A stretch of DNA of 64,000 nt from Saturnia japonica (GCA_033032175.1 CM065307.1:9610001-9674000), one strand, 5' to 3'; positions 22,803 to 34,471 are shown, counted from the first letter of the stretch. Made by a program: numbers and translations. The notes: generated by a model not told the origin, from the letters alone.

Positions 22803-22885
22803 AAAGGTTTGGCTAGGTCAGGATTCGGACCTAGGAATTAGGCCACAGCAGGCACGTTCACGACCGCTGGGCTACGAGCGCGTCT
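22803..22885 (-). repeat. tRNA-derived SINE
   Basis: Minus strand reads TAGCCCAGCGG (A box, 22864-22874), then GGTCCGAATCC (B box, 22821-22831) at tRNA-like spacing. The intervening loop does not form a normal tRNA and there is no acceptor stem, so this is a SINE head. Confidence 0.65.
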
Positions 22886-23752
22886 ATAAAATTTACTGAA
22901 ATTATGCTACTGCTAAAAAATCTTACGCTTTTTTTTAATGTTACGAAAGTTTTTTCCGGTTAGGGTGCTCCTCCGCAATGCCCCGGATCCAAGTCCTTAA
23001 AACAAAAGTACCTAATAATTCGAAGCCAATAATAAACAATTTCGAAACCGAAGAAATCTAGTAATTAAGTTTTGTCACTTTCAGCTAATGCGGAATTCAA
23101 ATCTAAAAATAGAACACTATATTTATGAAAAAACGGCGAGAGCAAAGACCAAAGGTTAAACAAAAAAAAAACAATAAACAGCAATATATTTATTACCTAA
23201 TATGGTTTAAAAGTACATATTTATATTAATGGTGATAATTTATTCGAAGTTAAGCTTTAAAGCACTAGCCAAGGTTAAATTTAGTAATATTAGTGTGTAA
23301 TCTATAGCTATTTCTCACAAATATAACTCTCGCTCTTTCGGGCGTACTCGGTTTATATAATTGTTATTTATCTCTGGTTTATATCGTCTCTTTTGCGAGA
23401 ATCGTCGAATCTCCGATTTGGATATACCATGTTTGTACCGTAGTACAGCGATACGAATAATTATGTGTATGTGTTACGGCTCTCGGTATTTAGAAATTCC
23501 AATACACTATATATAGTTAGTGCTGTACTCGATAAATAGATATTGTGTTTTGTAAAGATATCAGATACTGTATCTATGTACGATTTAAATCACCCAAGCC
23601 TACTTGACAGTCATTGATTTTATACCACTGTATTCATACGATACCACTATTCAGTATTGAATGGTGGTTTTGTTTGTTAACAGTACTCAGAATTGAATGA
23701 ATTGTTTCGACTTCATATTAGTATTCACAAGTATCTTTAGTCCCTATATCTG

Positions 23753-23958
23753 TTGGCAACACTGGTTCGGGTGAAATATTTGCTATGTTCGTGTTCGTTG
23801 GTGAATGTTAGTTAGAAATGTGTTTGAAATGTAATGAACTGAATTATTTACAGAAAAAATTTAGTTTTACATGACGTGAAAATTGAGTTATCATGTGTGT
23901 TATTGTTATTTAGTGTTGTGATTTTGATGTTTGATGTAACGAACCTGTGTACGGCAAG
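23753..23958 (+). promoter_or_regulatory. Candidate pebble promoter and 5' UTR
   Basis: TGGCAACACTGG at 23753-23764 resembles the Ohler motif-1 element of insect housekeeping promoters (two mismatches). It lies ~200 bp upstream of the ATG. The transcription start is not determined. Confidence 0.4.
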
Positions 23959-24031
23959 ATGGACGAATTGTCTAAGGGCATGACACAAACAGGAAGCACC
24001 GCTGCAACTGACAAAATTCAAGAAAGTGATG
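23959..24031 (+). CDS. pbl: Pebble/ECT2 RhoGEF, exon 1
   Basis: ATG at 23959 in context GCAAGATGG, then 24 codons (MDELSKGMTQTG...) and one base, ending at donor GTAAAT. Phase 1 is exactly what exon 2 needs: together they make a Gly codon. The encoded stretch is short, polar and not domain-bearing. Assignment to pebble rests on strand, phase and position upstream of the BRCT exons; alternative first exons are possible, with one candidate near 48062. Confidence 0.65.
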
Positions 24032-25049
24032 GTAAATCTTTCAATTATGGCCAATGCACTCTAATGCGTAGTAAATTTTATCAAAATTGATACGAGAACT
24101 TTGCGTGTATATTATAAGTTATAATTGTTGTGGCGCCTTATAATGTTTATGTTTTATTGATAATGTTATGCCTCTGATGTAACAATATAAAAGTAAAACG
24201 TTATGTACTTGAAATGTGGAAAATCGTAAGAGAATATTACAAAGACTATAATTTAATTTTACTTTAGTATCATATTATTACGGTGCACTACCTTTAACAT
24301 TGAATTTTATCTGTAGTATTGTAATTTTTGAAATGATATACGATTTTTCTATACAAAACTCAAATTTTCGTGCGCTTTGAAATATATACAATACCTTATA
24401 ACATATCAATTGTATAGTTTTATGATACACCTAAAAAACAGGAATGACATGTTTTTTCTTCATACTTTTAAGCCTTTATAATAAGCAGCGTAATTAATAT
24501 TTAGCATACTACTTTTGGAACCTAAATGTTACTAACACCTTCAGTTTAAGTGAATACCCATTTTAATTTACTTCATGGATCTTCTTGACTTTGTTTATTA
24601 CCAAACAAGGTTATAGGGATAATAACATAACACTATATGATTATAATTATTATTATTTACCCATAAAATAAGTTCCTTTGATCTCACAAACTCTAGGAAT
24701 AAGAGATTGCAGTTTACTACATATTTACTTACTGCTAACTGGTGATGTGTAATTTTGTTAATGTGAAAATTCTTTTGATGTACTATGGAAATTCAGGAAT
24801 TTTTTTTTAGATTCCTTTTATCCTCTTTAATCGTGATTATTGTAATACTGCCTGCAATGGGCTTTGCAACTACACCTTAATTTTTCTGTTGATATATAGG
24901 TATTATCAAAACGATCTTAGCTGACATATGATATATGCAAAATAAATAATAAAACTGGTAATAAATAAATATATTAATAATATGAAATATTCCACCATAA
25001 CATTAAAATATTTTCAATACAGTAGCAGCTTTGGAATTGATTAAGTATA
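24032..25049. other. Intron 1, nothing recognised
   Basis: AT-rich intronic DNA after exon 1 with no recognised element. Confidence 0.4.
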
Positions 25050-25400
25050 TAGTGGGTGGCTGGTAGGACATGACAATTATCTCCAACTGGATTGCGATCA
25101 CCAAACACCAGGTGTAACACTTGCTATAGTAGCATGTTTAGGAGTGTCACATTCTTGAATCTATCTATGTATATCCAGTAAACAAGCGGGGTGCTAGGAA
25201 TTTATACCCAACTGGGTCACAACAAGCACATGGTGAAAAACCTTTAACAGTGACACATATTTTGTTTGTCATATTTTTGGATCAGCCATTGTATATCTAG
25301 CTGCAGAGAGGTTTGAGGCCAGCATTACAGCAGTTTCCTGCAATGGAATGCCAATCTCTGGGTGGTCTTCATTGTTTTTGGTTTGTACTAATAGGCACAG
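25050..25400 (+). repeat. Family E dispersed repeat
   Basis: Two related halves with phrases like CAAGCGGGGTGCTAGGAATT and GAGAGGTTTGAGGCCAGCAT. Relatives are at 46440-46610, 51300-51420 and 55380-55720. The hAT foldback at 25401 is inserted in it. The class was not determined; it is possibly a long SINE. Confidence 0.5.
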
Positions 25401-26422
25401 TAGGGTGGTCCTTAATAAGGTTATTTTCAAATTTCTTTGCTCCCAGGGGCTCTAATGCTTACAAATTGATAAAAAAAAATCCCTGAAAATTTGAGCTCTT
25501 AAAATATTAACTCTTAGATAGTGCGCATTCCAATCTAAGTTTCCTAAGGAAATAACAAAGGAAAAATTTCTTTTGTTGTTAATAATTTTATAACTTGAGA
25601 ACAAATTAATTAAAAATTTTAAATCATACCTATTTTCAGAGAGAATTTAATGCTCTACAAAAAAGGTCTCTTATAATTTTTCCATTAGTCTATTGGTTTA
25701 AAAGTTATTCTACGTCAAAGTTTAATTTTCATATTATTATTAATATTATCAAGGCTTTTTATTAATATTATCGAGTAAATTATTACATTATTCAATATTT
25801 GTTGTTAATATTTTATTTATGATTAATTATATTGTGATTGATATGTGTGATTGTTAAATCAATAAAACAAATAGGTTAAGTGATTTATGAATATTTTTAA
25901 GGGTCAAAATGTTTGAGTACACAAATACTATGATAGATGGCATAAGTGATTCATTCCATAATACCATGAAAATTACAAACATTGTATTTGCTTATTTTAA
26001 TTATAAATAAAATATTCTAACAACAAATATTTAATAATATAATAATTTACTCGATAATATTAATAAAAAGCCTTGATAATATTAATAATAATATGAAAAT
26101 TAAACTTTGACGTTGAATAACTTTTGAACCAATAGACTATTGGAATAATTATAAGAGATCTTTTTTGTAGAGCGTTAAATTCTCTATAAAATATGTATGA
26201 TTTATAATTTTTAATTCATTCGTTCCCAAGTTATAAAATTATAAACAACAAAAGTAATATTTCCTATGTTATTTCCAAAGGAAACTTAGATTGGAATGCG
26301 CACTATCTTAGAGTTAATATTAGAAGCTCAAATTTTCAGGGAATTTTTTGTTATCAATTTGGAAGCATTTGAACCCCTGGGAGCAAAGAAATTTGAAAAT
26401 AACCTTATTAAGGAGTTCCCTA
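25401..26422. mobile_element. hAT-type long foldback element
   Basis: Two ~430-bp arms (25401-25836 and 25991-26422) are inverted copies of each other, roughly 90% identical by eye, around a ~155-bp spacer. Ends are TAGGGTGGTCCTTAATAAGG and, reversed, TAGGGAACTCCTTAATAAGG. A perfect 8-bp duplication AGGCACAG is at 25393-25400 and 26423-26430. It carries no transposase. If transcribed with the pebble intron it would fold into a long hairpin RNA. Confidence 0.9.
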
Positions 26423-26430
26423 AGGCACAG

Positions 26431-28239
26431 TCTCTATTTTATAAAATTATTTTACTAACAGTTTATTTTGTATTTAGTATATATACCTAATATAAATGAC
26501 ATCACACATAAAACACTATAACAGTATGTACATATTAATGTAAATATGTTATTAACAGTTTATCTAACATTCAAAGTAAATAAATAATTTATAATTGTTT
26601 CCTTGACCCTGAGTACTAGTCTAATAACATAAAATAACCTTGTGACCTTGTCAGTCTCTTGTGATAAACTAAATGTGACTGCTTTGCAACCTGTACCTTT
26701 TTAAATAATATTTTCTGTTAGATATTTATCATCATTTTTTATGATAAATAATTACATATAATAATGTTATAAAAGTTGATACATAAATATAATATAATAT
26801 ATACCATAAATTAAAAAAAAAAATTTTTTATAAACATAATATTTATTTCAAATTATGTTATACTATAAACCTCAAAAGACATCATATTAGTTACATAATC
26901 AGTAGAGTTAAGAATTGACAAAAATGTATCTATTTCAAGTGTTTAGTTCTGTTAAAAAAGTCTATAGAAAAAAATATAAAATATTTTCTTACATACATAC
27001 ACTTACATACTGAATGGTTTTTCTAGTTTAAAAATATAGTTTTGTTAAAAATATTGTGACATGACATAAGTATTAATACTTTTATGATGTATTGATTAAA
27101 GGAATGGCTACTTCTGAAAGTCCAGTCTAACAACTGCCAATCTTTGTTTTTGGTAAAGTACCAAATGAAGTATATAGTGAGTAATCTACTAAATATTAGT
27201 TTTTATACTTACAGTTTGCATACTGCTTCAAGATCTCAAATGTATTTTGTATGTAATTAATTACACTTCTTTTTTTAATGCTTTAGTATTAATTTGAAGA
27301 TAATGTTGAAATTTAAGTCATAAAATACTATATACAGTGAATTTATAATATTTAAATAATAATAATATATATTATAAAAAAATAAGATATACCAAAGTGT
27401 GCCACTGACATGTATTTTTAAAGTATGTTTATGATGGTCTACTTATTACTTAGGATACAAGTACTAGATCAACCCTATGAACATACATATTTATTTTACT
27501 TTTAAAGGATTATGTAGGAATATACAAACATAGCATATGCTCTACAGGTAGGATTTATTGACGAAAAAAATAATTGGTAGTGTTAAGTTTTATGGGAAAT
27601 CATAAATTTGTTTATGTCTACTTGGTGACATTTTCAATTATCCTAGTAGTTATCAATATGTGAATAAATTATTATAAGTAAACTTTATAAGTAACTGTAT
27701 AAGTAAAATGACTAAACAACTATGTGGACACTGTGGGGCGACCACATGTATGTCTCCATGTCTTTATTATCTATGTTCTACACCTTGTCTTGAAAATGTA
27801 ATTTTGCCGCGAAATATAACGCTCGTATATGCGCGTACGTCGCATCCAGAAAGCGTCTTACGCATGAGCATTTGGGGATAGATTCAAGCAAAATTTAAAA
27901 GGAGTTGGACGAATCGGTCGAGTTGTGGCTAGCTTACTGTCGTTGGAAAAGATGAAAACGAAGGGAGAGTAGAAAGTGCTTAGTACATCCAATTCTTTAC
28001 GATAGAATGAGTAATAGTATCGATATTTGTAACTTTGTATCCAAACTTAAGACATCGTAAGAAAGCTACTCAAGTATTTCCTTTTTTTTCAGAGTCATCT
28101 TTGTTTGAAAATATTAAAATAAGTTCTTCCCAAGCTTTTCATTTAAAAATTCTATTTCCGTATGAAGAGGAGTCCATTTTTGTCTTTTTCTATTTCATCT
28201 ATAAACTTTTTTTTTCGTAATTTTGTCGCTCTGTTTTTC
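26431..28239. other. Intron 1, AT-rich, nothing recognised
   Basis: No coding or mobile feature recognised. 27795-27990 has somewhat higher CpG content. Confidence 0.4.
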
Positions 28240-28740
28240 TAAATACGTGCACTTGCTGGAAATTCGCGCGTGATCGGGATGCAATAAAGGAGTCTCTGGT
28301 ATCTCAGCTTGCGCGAAACGCTCGCGTAACACGCGCGAGCCGAGAGTCTCGCATACTGCACGCGATTTACGCGCAAAGCTTATTATACTCACGCGATACT
28401 TGTGGACGGGATTTATAGAGCTCAAGTACCTTGTTGACCCGCGTAAAAATTCGCGTGAGATGTTTCGTGGCGAAATCGCCCCTTCTGGACAGTGTCTTAA
28501 ATGAGCAAAGAAATAATTTCGCACTTACTGGAGCGGGCTTGGAGGGCAACAGAGTGTGTGAACAAGGTGGCTCTGGGCACCGGGGTAGCCGCGTAGTGAC
28601 TGCGCAGCGACCGCGTGGAGGCTGCACGGAGGTCGCTTGGTTCAGTTGTTCCTAGGATTTTAAATGTTGTTCATATTTACTATTAATGAATGAGAGCGCG
28701 GCGCCCGCACGAAAGTTTTTTCGTCGTCTGACTAGGCCCT
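28240..28740. promoter_or_regulatory. CpG-rich island in pebble intron 1
   Basis: About 500 bp of high-GC, CpG-dense sequence in AT-rich surroundings (many GCGCG and CGCG words), with a possible initiator TTCAGTTG near 28640. It could be an intronic promoter or enhancer. No convincing exon was found on either strand. Confidence 0.35.
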
Positions 28741-30191
28741 AACATTTATACAAAACTTAACATTTTATAATTTTCTTGACTAGCATGTTTTGACCATGAA
28801 AATATTGAAAAAGCTGCTTTTGCAGATGGCGTAGAGCGTGGTTCGCGGCACGCACGCCAGACATGCTAGCGTTGGTAGAACAACTGCGTTCGTACCTCGG
28901 TGGAGGAAGTGAGTGCGTCGCATGGCGTGATATGTCATTATCATTACACAAATCATTATTCAGTATAAATAATAAAATGTAAATATTTGCTTTACACGAA
29001 CGAAAAGGCTGTTTTTGAGGCTTGTAGTATATAAAAATCAACTACTTATTTTTACTAGTTGGCAACGAAAGTCTTATAGTTTGTTTCATTATAATCCTTT
29101 AACAAACACATTCCTAGTAATCATAAGATCAAGATGGGACCGACTAATGATCGTCAGCTTACGACGTACTGGCGATTTCAAATGTCAAGAAATCTATGGT
29201 CCTGTAGTTCCCCACATAGTGGTGAAAAATAATTAGAACCTACCGATGTACGAACCAGAAGATATCATATCGACATCCTACTGATAGAACCATTCGACGA
29301 CCACAAGTCAATATAAATATCAGTTTTCATTTAATGATATTCCATGGATTTCTTATGTACGCGTCAAAAACGTCGAAACAAACTATAAAACACGAAAAGC
29401 GTTTCAGCAATAAATTACACAATAGAAGTAAAAACATCCTGTGATCCTTTCACAGTAATAGAAAGTTGTTTTGTTACAATTGTTTTAGAAATATATAGAA
29501 CTAGTTGTGCCCGCGACTTCGTCCGTGTAGTATATTTCGTGTATGAAAAACAGCAACTAAATAAAAACCTCTCCTCTCACCTCAATCTCACATTAAGGTA
29601 TTTGATCGGTATAAGCTTGACAATACCAAACTAAAATAATTTTAAATGTTAACCGTCCTTTACCAAAAGCTAATTTCATTTAATATAACTTTATTTTTAT
29701 AAATCGTTAACATCCAGTAAATAACAATGCTATAAACTATCTCTGTTTAGTGTAATTTAATAAAAATCTTGATAGAACATTTTTATCTATCGTAGAAAAT
29801 TTAGATCGAATAGATATTTTTAATTATTTTAAACATTTGAAAATAACGTTAAAAATCTAAATATGTAAAACTAAAACTAATAATAAAAGCCCAGCCTTAA
29901 GTTATTTAACTTTGTTTCAGTAAATATTTTAAATATATTACACAATTACATATACATACATAATTTTTTATATATAAATTCTCCCACCACCCAAATTTCA
30001 TTATGTTCGGTCTAGTAGTTTAACAGAAAAAAAAAATCGAAATTTATCGAAATGTGTTTTATCCATGATTCTAAACCGCCGCGTATTATTTTTTCTCAAA
30101 TATCTTTAATGTACAGATTTCGACTCTTTACTTTTTTATTATAAGTCTAGATTTCAGTCAATGAGTAGAGATATCTCCCTTTTTGGATACA
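28741..30191. other. Intron 1, repeat fragments
   Basis: 29505 onward begins ACTAGTTGTGCCCGCGACTT, the reverse end of a common CTAGT-type repeat running to about 30000. 30090-30180 is shared with 41110-41190. No gene. Confidence 0.4.
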
Positions 30192-30195
30192 CCGT

Positions 30196-30502
30196 AGTTA
30201 TGCAGTCTGTACCCTCTCTTATTACGTCTTGTTAATTGGTACATACGTTAGAAATGCTGATGTTACGTTTTTAACCCATATTATGTCTGCAAACTACTGA
30301 TAGACACCTGGTGTTTTGACTGAATGTATTGCGACATATTTCTCATTATTTCATAGTAAACAGCCCCACTTTGTGTTTATAGAATAAGAGTTTATAAAAG
30401 AGACATTTGTAACAAATAAAAGCATTCTTAATAAAGCTTCTTGAGAATCAGTCTTGTCTTAGACTTTTTAAAAACCCTCGGCAGTGCTCCCGAAATTTAA
30501 CT
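30196..30502 (+). repeat. Errantivirus 5' LTR
   Basis: 307 bp. TATAAAAG at 30393-30400 and two AATAAA signals at 30415-30420 and 30430-30435 fit promoter and poly(A) roles. No difference from 35429-35735 was seen. Confidence 0.92.
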
Positions 30503-30519
30503 GGCGCAGTCGGTAGGAT
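30502..30519 (+). other. Primer binding site, tRNA-Ser
   Basis: TGGCGCAGTCGGTAGGAT is complementary to the 3' end of insect tRNA-Ser including CCA. The first T is also the last LTR base, as in 17.6/297/TED-type errantiviruses. Confidence 0.85.
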
Positions 30520-30765
30520 ACTCAATCAACAATAAAAGTCTGTGTTCGAGTCTTACAAATCGGTCTCATGTGCAGATTTTGAGTATCTACGAACCAATAA
30601 ATAAGTTAACGTCGGGTTCACATCTATTTCCGAGAGATCCTGTCCTAAAAGCGAAAGCAGCTATACGGCAAGACATGGGAACGAGCAGACTGTAAGTGAC
30701 CATTTTTACAATCCTTGTCTCGTCCTTGTTATTTTCTGTGGTTGTATTTTTCGTTGGACATTGTT

Positions 30766-30879
30766 ATAATTTTCAAACAAAAATCGTTGAAAATTATTTA
30801 ACAAATTTTTATAATTTTCAAACAAACATCGTTGAAAATTATTTTTCATAATTTTCGAATAAAAATCGTCGAAAGTTAT
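30766..30879 (+). other. Three tandem stem-loops in the errantivirus leader
   Basis: Hairpins at 30766-30797, 30811-30842 and 30848-30879. Each has an 11-bp stem: ATAATTTTCAA with TTGAAAATTAT in the first two, ATAATTTTCGA with TCGAAAGTTAT in the third. The third shows an A-T to G-C pair change on both arms and one G-U wobble, and all three keep ATCG at the loop end. Confidence 0.75.
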
Positions 30880-30930
30880 TTGACTTCATAGATTGTAAGA
30901 TATTGAGAAATATTAATAATAAATATTAAT

Positions 30931-31071
30931 TTTGAGAATTTTAATTTGATAATTTTAATTTCGATAATTTTAATTTTGAGAATTTTGATTTTGATAATTT
31001 TGTTATAAGATTTATTTTGTGAATTTTATTTTGAAAATATTATTTTGTGAATTTTAATTTTGTGAATTTTA
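30931..31071 (+). repeat. AT-rich ~15-bp repeat array in the leader
   Basis: Variants of GATAATTTTAATTTT, then GTGAATTTTATTTT-like units, repeated about nine times between the stem-loops and the gag start. In Drosophila gypsy this interval holds the su(Hw) insulator; the su(Hw) core itself was not seen. Confidence 0.6.
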
Positions 31072-31107
31072 CTTTGTGTGTGTTTAATTAAATAAATACA
31101 ATTCAAA

Positions 31108-33804
31108 ATGCAACGCAACAATGAATCAACAATTCAATTAGTATCAAAAGAACTTTTAAGTTTAATTCCCAAGTACGATGGTGATCAAAATACTTTAAAT
31201 TTATTTATTAAAAAAAGTGAATATATAATCAGAAATTTTAGCGGATCAAACAATGTTGTTCAAGCTACATATGTGTTTCATGCTATAACTAGTAGATTAT
31301 GTGGTAAAGCCGCTGCTCTACTAAGTGAAAGAGAAGACATAACAACTTGGGAACAATTAAGAGCTGTTTTGATTCAACATTTTGGTGATCCTAGATCGGA
31401 AGAGTGTGTGGCAATTGAGTTGGAAAATTTAAAAATTAAAGTTGGTGAAACATATACGCAATTTTGTAACAGGATACAACTAACACGCTGCACCCTCTTC
31501 TCCAAGGTCAATTTATTAACTGATGAAGGCCTCAAAGCCGCTAAAATGATTATCTATAATAATATGTGCTTGAATGTATTTTTATATAATTTACCAGAGG
31601 ATTTAATTCGAATTGTGCGACTTAAAGGTTGTACCGTTTTAGAAAACGCACTAAGTGTTGTCATGGAGGAGGTCAATTTTCAATATCAGTACAATTCTAA
31701 AAATAAAAATAAATCTAATATTAAACCAGTTCAACAATTTTTCACGCCTACTTTAACAAATAATTTTAATAACAATTTCAAACCTCAACCTGCATTTGTG
31801 CCAAATACATTTAATTCCGGACAACAAAATTTTAAATTCGGAATTCCATACCAAACACAAAATAATTTTAAACCGTATAATAATAATTTTAAATTCGGTA
31901 TTCCAAATCAAAATGTACAATTCAGACCTAACCTAAACCAACAAGGATATAAACCAAATTTTGGAAATAATAATTTTAAATTCGGTATTCCTAATCAACA
32001 AGGGTTCAAACCACAATTTAACAATACACAAAACCGACCTAATTTCAACATGCCAAATCAACAATTTAAATTTGGTATACCACCACAAAATCAACCTCAA
32101 CGTAATCCACCTCAATTTCAGGCAAGCGATGTGTCAATGCGCACAGCTCGTCCTATTAAACAAAATAGTAATGCTGATGCTCTATCACGAATTAAATTAA
32201 ATATATTAAAGGACGATATGTCCTTACGAGTAAACGTGAGTGACACTGAACGATCTGAGAGTCCAATACTAATTTCAGACTCATCAGAAACGTTAACTAT
32301 TCCTTCAGATTCCGATAAGACTTTAACTCACCCAATTCGTTCTCCTTCATCCAGTACTATTACTGCCTGTTCATTACCGGAAACCATACATTCTGCTGAA
32401 GATATTGATACGAATGGTATTCCCATTATTGAAGAAGCCATCGACACAAAACCTAATCAAATCCTTATTTTTACTTGGAACAGAAACCAATTATCAATAA
32501 AAGACTTATCACATGAAAAACAAAAAATTTTGGAAGTACATTTACCTGTAAACAACACTAACCTTGTTAAGAAATTTCTTTTAGAATATATAAAACCTAA
32601 AATTAAATATTTCTTTTACTTTGAGAGCGAAATTCACCGTAAACAATTTACAAATGCCGTGATAAAACTATTTAAAAAAGATACCGTCAAAATATATGAA
32701 TGTACTAAAAGAGTTATATACTTAGGTGATGAAAAAGAGCAACGTGCCACTATACTTGCTTATCATCAAGGTAAAACAAGTCACCGTGGAATCAAAGAAA
32801 CTCTTATGAAATTAAAGCGTAATTATTTTTGGACAAATATGGATATAACAGTCGCTTCTGTAATCAATTCTTGTGAAACTTGTAAAACTCTAAAATATGA
32901 TCGCAAACCTTTAAAACCAGAATTAATGTTAACGCAAACTCAAACAAAACCTTTTGCTGAAATATTTATAGATATATTCTCTATAGAAGGAAGCTACTTC
33001 CTTACCATAATAGATGCTTTCAGTAAACTAGGTCAGGCTTTTGAAATATCCAATCGCTCTACACCTGAAGTAGTTCGTGCCTTAATTAAATTTTTCTCAT
33101 TTTATGGCGTACCAAATAAGATCAGTGCTGATTCTGGTACTGAATTCAACAATACACTTTTAAAAGAAACATTACAATTTTATAAAATAGAATTACACAT
33201 AAGCACTCCACATAATCCTAATTCTATGGGTTTAATTGAAAGATTCCATTCAACTATTTTAGAAATATATCGTATCGCTAAATATGAACATAAAATAACT
33301 GACGCGGCTAACGTTATGACTTATGCAATTATGTCATACAATCAAACCATTCACTCAACGACTGGTCTTACACCATTTGAAGTAGTTTTTGGACACACTG
33401 ATTCTAATAGTACTTTTGAAGTAAACTTTAACAAACAATATACGCAACAATTAGTAAACGATCATATGAAACGAACGAAATATCTTTATAAATATTTAAC
33501 AGACAAAGTAATTGAAAATAAAGAAAAGATTAAAACAAAACGTGGTGGCGAAACATCATTTGATATTCAAGAAGAGGACACTATATTTGTAAAAGGTGTT
33601 AATACAAGGCGAAGTAAAGATAAACCGCGTTATCAAAAAGCACAAGTATATGGTAAAATTGACAGAAATATCTGTCCTGTAAAAATGAAAACTCGAAAAA
33701 CAAACGTGCCTATTAAGGATATAAAACGACCTTCGCAGGTACCTCCTCGGGCTCCTGGCTCTGATCATCAGGATTCACGCCCTTCAACTTCACAGAATCG
33801 ATAA
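31108..33804 (+). CDS. Gag-integrase fusion protein
   Basis: An 898-codon intact frame starting at ATG 31108. Residues 1-~200 are an errantivirus Gag (DGDQNTLNLFIKKSEYI and TTWEQLRAVLIQHFGDPRS are typical), followed by an Asn/Gln-rich tail with four FKFGIP repeats and no zinc knuckle. Near residues 346-354 (about 32143-32170) Gag joins the NADALSRI motif that normally follows RNase H. Integrase is complete: H553, H559, C589, C592, then D622, D675 and E711 (exact DD35E), and a basic C-terminal tail. Protease, RT and RNase H (~700 residues) are missing without loss of frame. Without protease the product would stay uncleaved unless helped. Confidence 0.9.
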   Translation: MQRNNESTIQLVSKELLSLIPKYDGDQNTLNLFIKKSEYIIRNFSGSNNVVQATYVFHAITSRLCGKAAALLSEREDITTWEQLRAVLIQHFGDPRSEECVAIELENLKIKVGETYTQFCNRIQLTRCTLFSKVNLLTDEGLKAAKMIIYNNMCLNVFLYNLPEDLIRIVRLKGCTVLENALSVVMEEVNFQYQYNSKNKNKSNIKPVQQFFTPTLTNNFNNNFKPQPAFVPNTFNSGQQNFKFGIPYQTQNNFKPYNNNFKFGIPNQNVQFRPNLNQQGYKPNFGNNNFKFGIPNQQGFKPQFNNTQNRPNFNMPNQQFKFGIPPQNQPQRNPPQFQASDVSMRTARPIKQNSNADALSRIKLNILKDDMSLRVNVSDTERSESPILISDSSETLTIPSDSDKTLTHPIRSPSSSTITACSLPETIHSAEDIDTNGIPIIEEAIDTKPNQILIFTWNRNQLSIKDLSHEKQKILEVHLPVNNTNLVKKFLLEYIKPKIKYFFYFESEIHRKQFTNAVIKLFKKDTVKIYECTKRVIYLGDEKEQRATILAYHQGKTSHRGIKETLMKLKRNYFWTNMDITVASVINSCETCKTLKYDRKPLKPELMLTQTQTKPFAEIFIDIFSIEGSYFLTIIDAFSKLGQAFEISNRSTPEVVRALIKFFSFYGVPNKISADSGTEFNNTLLKETLQFYKIELHISTPHNPNSMGLIERFHSTILEIYRIAKYEHKITDAANVMTYAIMSYNQTIHSTTGLTPFEVVFGHTDSNSTFEVNFNKQYTQQLVNDHMKRTKYLYKYLTDKVIENKEKIKTKRGGETSFDIQEEDTIFVKGVNTRRSKDKPRYQKAQVYGKIDRNICPVKMKTRKTNVPIKDIKRPSQVPPRAPGSDHQDSRPSTSQNR

Positions 33805-34471
33805 AAATCCCGGTATAGTCCTTGTGAAACAAGGTCAAGCTAGTGTAAGTTATGATAAGTGGACAATAATTAAGATTTTAGATTTAAGTCTGATACGTGA
33901 GGATTTAGAATTCAATATAAAAAGATATACTAAATTTAATCAATATTTAAAAACACATTTTGATAATGAAACATCTAATGTTCAACTTTTTAATGTAAAG
34001 CTTCAAACGAATTATGTAATGAATATTAGTATTCAAAAATTAGAACAGTTATCTCCATCAACTAGAATTAAACGTGGACTTCTCAATCCTCTTGGATCTA
34101 TTATTAAGCTTATAACTGGTAACTTAGATCATAATGATGCTTTAAGATATGAAAATATGATTGATTCTCTAACGACACGCCAAAATACACTCATTAAAAA
34201 GGTAACCTTAATATCAGATATTTCTGAATCAATGATAAAGATAACAAATTTCACGAAGGACAATTTCATTCGAATAGATAAAGAGTTACGAGAAATAAAA
34301 AAATTAATAAATCAAACTAATATTGATATAACTACCCATAATTTTATTAATGTTTATAATTTATTTTTCCATAATTTTCAACTACTCTACATTCGGTTGA
34401 ATGAAATTGAAACTTCTCTGGCATTCAGTAAATTAAAAAATATTACACCAATCTTTTATAAACTCAAATGA
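33800..34471 (+). pseudogene. Errantivirus env, N-terminal frame
   Basis: Follows the Gag-integrase stop directly; env of this group is normally expressed from a spliced RNA, so the true start may lie upstream by splicing (the frame is open before the GTG at 33824). It resembles baculovirus F-like Env: a VSYDKWTIIKILDL segment, then a furin-type site R-I-K-R followed by the GLLNPLGS fusion-peptide start (about 84 residues after the GTG), then a helical region. It ends at TGA 34469-34471 because of a one-base frame break; the rest of env continues in another frame. Confidence 0.8.

Noticed and set aside
28195..28627. Overlapping open frames on both strands in the CpG island
   Set aside because: Arg/Ser-rich low-information translations on both strands are typical of CpG-rich DNA lacking stops.
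30766..31071. CRISPR-like repeat array
   Set aside because: Units are degenerate, spacers are not unique, and it lies in a eukaryotic retroelement leader.
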